Of a DNA stretch of 6,056 nt, positions 1 through 4,346 are shown piece by piece. Under the pieces are notes generated by a model. The model saw nothing but the letters and a program-made list of their open reading frames with translations, had not been told where the DNA came from and did no database searches. Positions within the stretch are counted from its first letter, which is position 1, and every line of letters begins with the position of its first letter. The stretch is from Balneolaceae bacterium. Lineage in GTDB: Bacteria; Bacteroidota; Rhodothermia; Balneolales; Balneolaceae. The stretch covers positions 1 through 6,056 of the forward strand of contig SLAU01000028.1 of the NCBI GenBank assembly GCA_007126675.1. Reading direction: 5' to 3'. The position numbers and the translations under genes are program-made.

Positions 1-1289
1 ATAATTGAATTGAAGGCCATTCGCCTGTCTTCTATTCTATCAATATCTTCAAAAGCAAGAAAGTGTTGAGGGGCAAGAGGTACAGCTACACCAATCACTG
101 AACCCGGATCTTCCGGATCAGCGAGTGTTCCTAAAACCTGGGCAGCCGTAAATAATGCCAGCTCCCCTTCTTCTAATTGCCGGGCACGAACAAATGGTGT
201 AAGTGCCTGACGTTGTTCTGGAGTGATAATCTCCTGTGATTCAAGTATGGATAACACTCCGGTCAGGCTGGCAAGATTTGGGTCTCTAATTAAAATTGGA
301 TTTGCGCCCAGCTCATAAGTTACTTTCCGTCGTTCTGCGTCAGCAGCATTCCACAGATTATTGGCCACGATTACGTCAAGAAACTCATTAAAACCGCTGA
401 ATCCAGCATTAAGCTGATTAACCGTTGCAACGTCAACCGGATCGTTTTCATCAAACTCAATCGGGTTATAAGGCACCAGCCTGAAATAGGGTGCATAAAG
501 CATTGGAGGAATATCGAGAACTACTCCCTTTGCATTCGTGTTATCCATTAACTGCGATACAACGGCTCCAAAGCGCATTTCAAAATCAGCTTCCGAAGTA
601 AAAATATTGTTATTGGTTGCTCCGCTCGCAGCGTATCCTAAAACGTCATTACTGCCTGCCCAAAGAGTAAAAAATGTAGGTTGGGTGGCTATCGCATCAC
701 CAAGAATAGTTGAACTGCCCGGGTTCGATGCAAATCTTGTATACATACCGCTAAATGCAGGATCTCCCGGAATAGCTGCACCCGGTGTAAGAAGTTGGCC
801 AACTTGTATTCCCGGCACACCAAAATTATTTAAAGCTGATACATCTCCGGTGTATGGCGTGATAGGATCACCGTCTATAGTTGGTGACGGCCCAGGAAGG
901 TTAATATCCAGTTTAAATCTCCCGAGAGGATCCGGATCAGAGCCGTCACAGACACTTACACTTGTGTTACAGCCATTAACAGAATTAATGTCGGGCTGAT
1001 TAAACTGTGCAGATCCGCCGGCCTGTGCAAATTTTTGTGCTAACATAGCCGGGAATGATCGTTGTTGAGCAGCATCGTAAAGTGCACCATCTGCGAAGCC
1101 GGCTGTAAGAGAGTTGCCAATTGCTACAAAGTTCGACAGATCGGCTTCGCCTGAACTGTATTCAACAACTCCATCATCCGGCACATCAATGGTACCATTG
1201 GTGGTGAGTGGATCTGCATTGCAACCGTAAATAAATAATGCAAGCAGTAATAGTATTGAACCTAAAAAACGAGTATCTGGTAGTTTCAT
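1..1289 (-). CDS. SGNH/GDSL-family hydrolase lipoprotein, C-terminus off the left edge
   Basis: The minus strand reads open from an ATG at 1289 to the window edge, giving 429 residues with no stop. Residues 8-22 are hydrophobic and end in a lipobox (I20-Y21-G22-C23), so this should be a lipid-anchored envelope protein exported by Sec. SGNH blocks are visible: GNSLTAG (58-64, nucleophile Ser60), NFGVPG (155-160, block II) and GSND (212-215, block III Asn214). Block V (Asp-x-x-His) is not seen and should lie beyond the edge. The stretch from NNFGVPG to TLWAGSNDVLGYA resembles a family of large GDSL-type lipoproteins common in Bacteroidota, much longer than the roughly 200-residue TesA type. Residues 98-150 form an insertion with a close cysteine pair (C107, C114) that could make a disulfide. 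No strong Shine-Dalgarno sequence precedes the ATG. The start is favoured because it directly gives a proper signal peptide. Substrate is unknown; esterase or lipase activity is inferred from the family. In related genomes such genes can sit next to an OmpP1/FadL-type porin, which cannot be checked here. Confidence 0.9.
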   Translation of the reverse strand, partial: MKLPDTRFLGSILLLLALFIYGCNADPLTTNGTIDVPDDGVVEYSSGEADLSNFVAIGNSLTAGFADGALYDAAQQRSFPAMLAQKFAQAGGSAQFNQPDINSVNGCNTSVSVCDGSDPDPLGRFKLDINLPGPSPTIDGDPITPYTGDVSALNNFGVPGIQVGQLLTPGAAIPGDPAFSGMYTRFASNPGSSTILGDAIATQPTFFTLWAGSNDVLGYAASGATNNNIFTSEADFEMRFGAVVSQLMDNTNAKGVVLDIPPMLYAPYFRLVPYNPIEFDENDPVDVATVNQLNAGFSGFNEFLDVIVANNLWNAADAERRKVTYELGANPILIRDPNLASLTGVLSILESQEIITPEQRQALTPFVRARQLEEGELALFTAAQVLGTLADPEDPGSVIGVAVPLAPQHFLAFEDIDRIEDRRMAFNSI

Positions 1290-1325
1290 AAAGACGGATT
1301 TATTTATAGAAGCTTGTTTTCGGGG

Positions 1326-1378
1326 AAGTGAATATTCATGAGCAATTCGTTCACATGTAATTGGATATTCATTCACTT
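1326..1378. repeat. Nested imperfect inverted repeat upstream of the SGNH lipoprotein gene
   Basis: Outer arms AAGTGAAT (1326-1333) and ATTCACTT (1371-1378) are perfect complements. Inside them CAATT (1343-1347) faces AATTG (1359-1363) around almost the same centre, near 1352. The same span also holds a direct repeat of ATATTCAT (1332-1339 and 1365-1372). It lies 37-89 bp upstream of the minus-strand start at 1289, where an operator or a leader hairpin could act. The arms are short and AT-rich, so chance is a real alternative. Confidence 0.3.
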
Positions 1379-1479
1379 AATAGAGTTTGAGATTATACAT
1401 AGCTGCAGATGTCAGAATCACTACATTAATATCTAAGCTCGGTAACACTTTGATCTGTTTATGATAAATGGCAATTACT

Positions 1480-1571
1480 TGTGATGACAAATTTCACATT
1501 TTTAGCATACTATAAGCAGTTTTAACTGCATTAGTCAGTTTTTGATATTACTCATTCATGAAATGATTTCA
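1480..1571. repeat. Cluster of short palindromes in the divergent intergenic region
   Basis: Three dyads fall within 92 bp. TGTGA (1480-1484) and TCACA (1494-1498) are separated by 9 bases. GCAGTT (1516-1521) and AACTGC (1524-1529) form a 14-bp palindrome with a 2-base centre. TGAAAT (1559-1564) and ATTTCA (1566-1571) form a 13-bp palindrome that overlaps TTCATGAA (1555-1562). A CAGTTTT motif from the second dyad recurs at 1536-1542. They could be regulator sites serving one or both divergent genes. No transcription-factor family is recognised, and AT-rich DNA makes such dyads fairly frequent. Confidence 0.3.
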
Positions 1572-1814
1572 AAATAGCGCTTCCAAAAAGTTATAAAATC
1601 ATGACTGATCAACACAGAATATTTGGACGAACGTGTAGCAGAAAATTAATCAGTTTATTATAGATTAAAATTCTATATCAAATATTTTCAATACTTTATC
1701 AGATAATTATTTTCATATTTGTTACCTGAATCTTATATAGCATATCTTCGAAATATTACACTACTCATGCATAGCAAAATGCTTTATTTAAACACATTTT
1801 ACAGAAACTATGTG

Positions 1815-1841
1815 CTAAAAATCAGGTTATACACTTTTTAG
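1815..1841 (+). promoter_or_regulatory. Inverted repeat just upstream of the SIMPL gene
   Basis: CTAAAAA (1815-1821) and TTTTTAG (1835-1841) are perfect 7-base complementary arms around a 13-base loop. The element ends 32 bases before the ATG at 1874. It could be an operator or a 5'-leader hairpin. The arms are almost pure A/T, so a stem would be weak. Function is inference from position only. Confidence 0.25.
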
Positions 1842-1873
1842 TTCTACACAATTAATACTAAATCCGGTGAATT

Positions 1874-2590
1874 ATGAAAATTCAGAATGGCTTAAAGAGA
1901 AAATCTTTCTTTCACATACCGCTCATTGCTTTATTTCTTTTACAGGCTTGTGCAGGTGCAGGAATTGCAAGTGAAAGTGAAACACCAACAATAACTGTGG
2001 GATCAAGTGCTGAAATATTGGTCCCGGCTGATGTGATCAATTTTAATATAACGATTGGAGTTACATCATCAACTGCAGATCAGGCATTTGAACAGCACAA
2101 AGAAAGAGAATCTTTCCTTGCAGGTATGCTGCAGCAGCTTAATATCAGTGAAGATGCAATTAGCTATCAGCCTATGAGTATACGCCCAAACCGCCAGCGT
2201 GATGGCTCTATTCATACCACAACATCCCAGCGTATAAGTATAAAAATGAATGATTTTGATCTGTTCATAAATCTGCAGAAAGATCTGATTGATAACGAAT
2301 TTGACAATTTTTCAGCCAGCTTTTACTCCACCGAATATGAACAAGGCGGAAAAGAAGCTCTTGCCAAAGCAGTAGAGCTTGCGCGTGATGACGCCCGGAT
2401 AATGGCCGAAGCAGCCGGAAAAAATCTGGGAAGTGTGATTAAAATCAACCATGGAGTTGCTGAACACAGGCCCGTCGCGCGAACAGAATTCAGTGCAGCA
2501 ATGCTTGCTGACGCCCCCTCAATGATGGATTTTGCTCAAACCATTTCAGTAACAAGAAATGTAGTGGTTGTTTTCGAGCTGCTGGATTAA
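1874..2590 (+). CDS. SIMPL-domain (DUF541) envelope protein, probable lipoprotein
   Basis: The 238-residue product starts with a basic N-terminus (K2-K10), a hydrophobic core (about 15-24) and LLQAC, where Cys26 is a likely lipidation site. The lipobox is acceptable, with Gln at -2. Ordinary signal-peptidase cleavage in the following Ala/Gly-rich stretch is the alternative. The rest, about residues 38-236, fits a SIMPL/DUF541 domain: an opening ITVGSSAEILVPADVINFNI strand region, a helix with QAFEQHKERESFLAGMLQQL, the SYQP...R region near 98-104, the EALAKAVELARDDARIMAEA helix (161-180) followed by AGKNLG, and a closing ISVTRNVVVVFEL strand (224-236). SIMPL proteins are periplasmic or surface proteins (for example E. 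coli YggE, linked to oxidative stress), and their biochemical role is poorly defined. GGTGA at 1866-1870 lies only 3 bases before the ATG, a short spacing for a ribosome binding site, but no other start gives a signal peptide. The gene is alone in its orientation and converges on the esterase gene. Confidence 0.88.
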   Translation: MKIQNGLKRKSFFHIPLIALFLLQACAGAGIASESETPTITVGSSAEILVPADVINFNITIGVTSSTADQAFEQHKERESFLAGMLQQLNISEDAISYQPMSIRPNRQRDGSIHTTTSQRISIKMNDFDLFINLQKDLIDNEFDNFSASFYSTEYEQGGKEALAKAVELARDDARIMAEAAGKNLGSVIKINHGVAEHRPVARTEFSAAMLADAPSMMDFAQTISVTRNVVVVFELLD

Positions 2591-2599
2591 GTTTTGACT

Positions 2600-3238
2600 C
2601 TATAAATGGGGCTTGAGAAGTTCCCATATGTTTTTGGCGATAATCTCATGCCCCTCTTCAGTTGGATGTATTCCGTCGGGCAGATTCAAATCTGGTTCAC
2701 CTGCAACGTCTTCTAACACAAATGGCATAAATAAAAGATCATTCTCTTCAGCCAGCTCGCTGAAAATTGAGCGGAATCTTTCGGTATAATCACTTCCCAT
2801 ATTTGGCGGAGCTTCCATACCGGCCAATACAATTTTAGTTGAAGAATCAGCCTCTCGTACTTTGTCGATAATCTGTTGTAAATTTTGCTTTGTATTCTCA
2901 GGGTCAATTCCTCTTAAGCCGTCATTTCCACCCAGTTCAAGAAAGAAAACATCAATATCCTGCTGTAGTATCCAGTCAATTCTTCGCACTCCTCCGGCAG
3001 ACGTTTCACCACTTACTCCTGCATTTGTTACTTTATAATTGAGCCCGCTTTCTTCCGCCTTTCTTTGAATAATAGCTGGGAATGCATCATCAGGATCAAT
3101 TTCATAACCTGCAGTAATGCTGTCACCAAAAAACAGGATATGTTTTTTATCCTGTGCATAGAGATTGCTCACACACAGAAAGCATATCATTAAAACTGAA
3201 ACATGTAATATGGTTGATCGTTTAATACTGAAATTCAT
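2600..3238 (-). CDS. tesA: TesA-like periplasmic SGNH esterase/lysophospholipase
   Basis: The 212-residue product has an N-terminal signal peptide (basic at 6-7, hydrophobic 10-25, probable cleavage after A28 in NLYA-QD) and a complete compact SGNH domain. Catalytic blocks are all present: GDSITAGY (38-45, nucleophile Ser40), NAGVSGETSAGG (72-83, oxyanion Gly), GGND (103-106, Asn105) and DGIHP (188-192, Asp188 and His191). Length and motif spacing match E. coli TesA, a periplasmic multifunctional acyl-CoA thioesterase, esterase, lysophospholipase and protease I. The exact substrate here is unknown; 'arylesterase' is a common database name for this subgroup. The start at 3238 is supported by AGGA at 3247-3250 (minus strand), 8 bases upstream, and by the signal peptide. 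The gene is divergent from the YbbA/YbbP ABC pair, as in E. coli, which suggests that it works with that complex. Its 3' end is only 9 bp from the convergent SIMPL gene. Confidence 0.93.
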   Translation of the reverse strand: MNFSIKRSTILHVSVLMICFLCVSNLYAQDKKHILFFGDSITAGYEIDPDDAFPAIIQRKAEESGLNYKVTNAGVSGETSAGGVRRIDWILQQDIDVFFLELGGNDGLRGIDPENTKQNLQQIIDKVREADSSTKIVLAGMEAPPNMGSDYTERFRSIFSELAEENDLLFMPFVLEDVAGEPDLNLPDGIHPTEEGHEIIAKNIWELLKPHL

Positions 3239-3379
3239 TTTTATTTTCCTGCTGCGGAATGGTTTATATCTGATCTTTTGTTAGACTCTGCATGGCGATT
3301 TTAACAAATCAGCAGATTACAGAGTTCGTTTTAGAATCGTTGAAATTGGATACTAAATAATGACTATGTCCAGATTGTA

Positions 3380-3486
3380 CGTCATCCCGCACCTGCTTCT
3401 GCCAAGGCTTCTGCAGGCAGTCTCTATGCGGTATCCCCTAACGTTGTTAAAGGCAGGAGATACCGGAACAGGGTCCGGTATGAGGG
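3380..3486. repeat. Inverted pair of related hairpin repeat units (MITE- or REP-like)
   Basis: Unit A (3380-3438, plus) begins CGTCATCCCGCACCTG and ends TGCGGTATCCCC. Unit B (3456-3486), read on the minus strand, begins CCTCATACCGGACCCTG and ends TCCGGTATCTCC. The two are clearly the same motif in opposite orientation. Unit A carries about 31 extra bases in the middle (3396-3426). Unit B is a neat hairpin: ATACCGGA (3460-3467) pairs with TCCGGTAT (3474-3481) over a 6-base loop. In unit A, CCGCA (3387-3391) can pair with TGCGG (3427-3431), and CCTGC (3392-3396) with GCAGG (3413-3417). As a whole the element has near-perfect ends, TCATCCCG (3382-3389) against TCATACCG (complement of 3476-3483). 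The motif style recalls short intergenic palindromes dispersed in many bacterial genomes. No transposase is present here. Confidence 0.65.
3395..3414. repeat. Short direct repeat inside hairpin unit A
   Basis: GCTTCTGC occurs at 3395-3402 and again at 3407-3414, a 12-base period separated by CAAG. It falls within the extra segment that distinguishes unit A from unit B. It may be a local duplication that lengthened the loop of an originally compact hairpin. Confidence 0.5.
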
Positions 3487-3572
3487 AATTGATATTGTTT
3501 TGCAATTTCACGCCCAATTTGGTCAGACATGATTCTTTACTCAAATTCTTATGTCGAATTCATGTTAAATAG

Positions 3573-3578
3573 TATAGT
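3573..3578 (+). promoter_or_regulatory. Possible -10 box for the ybbA-ybbP operon
   Basis: TATAGT at 3573-3578 resembles a sigma-70 -10 element and lies 39 bases before the ybbA start. The region 17-18 bases upstream (around 3549-3555) has only a poor -35 match, and no Bacteroidota-type box is seen. This is a weak positional guess. Confidence 0.2.
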
Positions 3579-3617
3579 TATCTTAATCTAAATTAACAGA
3601 AAATCATCTACAATCAG

Positions 3618-4346
3618 ATGGGTTCAAATATTTTAACTGTAAAAAATCTTACTAAAACGTTTAAAAGCGGCGACCGAAGTTTAACCGTTTTAAAGGCTGT
3701 TACCTTTAATGTTGAAAAAGGAACAACTTGTGCAATCGTTGGCCCATCCGGCAGTGGCAAAACTACCCTTCTGGGACTATGCGCTGGACTCGATAATCCA
3801 ACATCTGGCTCAGTTATACTCAATAAAACAAATCTGACAGAATTGAATGAAGACCAACTATCATCTGTACGAAATCAACAAATCGGCTTTATATTTCAAA
3901 CATTTCAATTAATCTCTACCCTTACTGCTCTTGAAAATGTAATGGTTCCTATTGAACTGCGGGGCGTACCCTACAAAGAAGTTGAAAAGAGAGCACTTGA
4001 GTTACTTGATGATGTTGGTTTGAGCGAAAGAACCGATCACTATCCTAATCAGTTATCGGGTGGTGAACAGCAGCGTGTTGGGCTGGCACGTGCATTTATT
4101 CATAAACCCGACATTTTGTTTGCTGATGAACCTACAGGTAATCTTGATGGCGAAACCGGAACACAAATCGAGGAGCTGCTTTTTTCATTAAATAAAGAAC
4201 AGGGCACTACCCTTGTGATTGTTACTCATGATATTGAACTGGCCAAAAAGTGTGACAGAATTATAAGGCTTAAAAACGGAGAAATTGCATCCGATGAACT
4301 GACTCAAAAACCTGACTCTGAAACTGTTGAAGCCGGTATGCTATAA
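3618..4346 (+). CDS. ybbA: YbbA-type ABC transporter ATP-binding protein
   Basis: The 242-residue product is a complete ABC nucleotide-binding domain of the LolD/MacB/YbbA class. In order: Walker A GPSGSGKTT (42-50, Lys48), Q-loop FIFQ (Gln94), signature LSGGEQQR (146-153), Walker B ILFADEP (166-172, with catalytic Glu171), D-loop GNLD (174-177) and the H-loop His204 in VTHD. All catalytic residues are intact, so it should be an active cytoplasmic ATPase. The FQLISTLTALENV stretch after the Q-loop and the length are typical of partners of FtsX-domain permeases. The ATG at 3618 puts the first beta strand (ILTVKNLTKTF) in the usual place, although no clear Shine-Dalgarno sequence precedes it. 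The stop overlaps the permease start (TAATG), which indicates an operon with translational coupling. LolD and FtsE share this fold. The assignment to YbbA rests on the divergent tesA gene and the large YbbP-like permease that follows. Confidence 0.93.
   Translation: MGSNILTVKNLTKTFKSGDRSLTVLKAVTFNVEKGTTCAIVGPSGSGKTTLLGLCAGLDNPTSGSVILNKTNLTELNEDQLSSVRNQQIGFIFQTFQLISTLTALENVMVPIELRGVPYKEVEKRALELLDDVGLSERTDHYPNQLSGGEQQRVGLARAFIHKPDILFADEPTGNLDGETGTQIEELLFSLNKEQGTTLVIVTHDIELAKKCDRIIRLKNGEIASDELTQKPDSETVEAGML

Larger units (their letters stand above)
1290..1873. other. Gene-free divergent intergenic region (584 bp)
   Basis: This AT-rich stretch separates the divergent starts of the SGNH lipoprotein (minus) and the SIMPL gene (plus), so it should hold both promoters. 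I see no convincing ORF: the best short one, 1601-1663 on the plus strand, would give 20 residues without a recognisable ribosome binding site. No tRNA-like or other recognisable RNA fold was seen. No confident sigma-70 pair and no Bacteroidota-type TAnnTTTG box could be placed. It does contain several short inverted repeats, listed separately. Confidence 0.7.
3239..3617. other. Divergent intergenic region between tesA and ybbA (379 bp)
   Basis: This gap should contain the promoters of the esterase (minus) and the ABC operon (plus). The middle is taken up by a hairpin repeat element (3380-3486) that is visibly more GC-rich than its flanks. The flanks, 3239-3379 and 3487-3617, are AT-rich with no gene. 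Open frames of 60-70 codons run through the repeat on both strands, but they have no recognisable domain or ribosome binding site and look spurious. Confidence 0.7.

Noticed and set aside
538..999. Plus-strand open frame of 153 codons
   Set aside because: It lies wholly antisense to the SGNH lipoprotein gene, whose minus-strand frame has a signal peptide and catalytic motifs. The plus-strand product shows no domain and there is no supporting start signal.
1480..1498. CRP/FNR-like site, TGTGA...TCACA
   Set aside because: The half-sites are 9 bases apart, whereas CRP sites have 6, so it is kept only as a generic dyad.
1601..1663. Possible 20-residue small protein
   Set aside because: It has no ribosome binding site, signal or recognisable feature and is too short to distinguish from chance.
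1659..1677. Hairpin TATAGA...TCTATA in the long intergenic region
   Set aside because: A 6-bp, nearly all A/T stem is expected by chance in such AT-rich DNA.
2606..2627. Possible terminator, ATGGG...CCCAT followed by TTTTT on the plus strand
   Set aside because: The stem is only 5-6 bp with a 10-base loop, the T run is separated by three bases, and it lies inside the tesA coding sequence. Too weak to call.
3353..3572. Overlapping open frames of 63-70 codons on both strands between tesA and ybbA
   Set aside because: Both run through the hairpin repeat, have no ribosome binding site or domain, and owe their length to the GC-rich repeat.
3614..3823. Minus-strand 69-codon frame over the start of ybbA
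   Set aside because: It is antisense to the Walker A region of a clear ABC ATPase and has no independent support.
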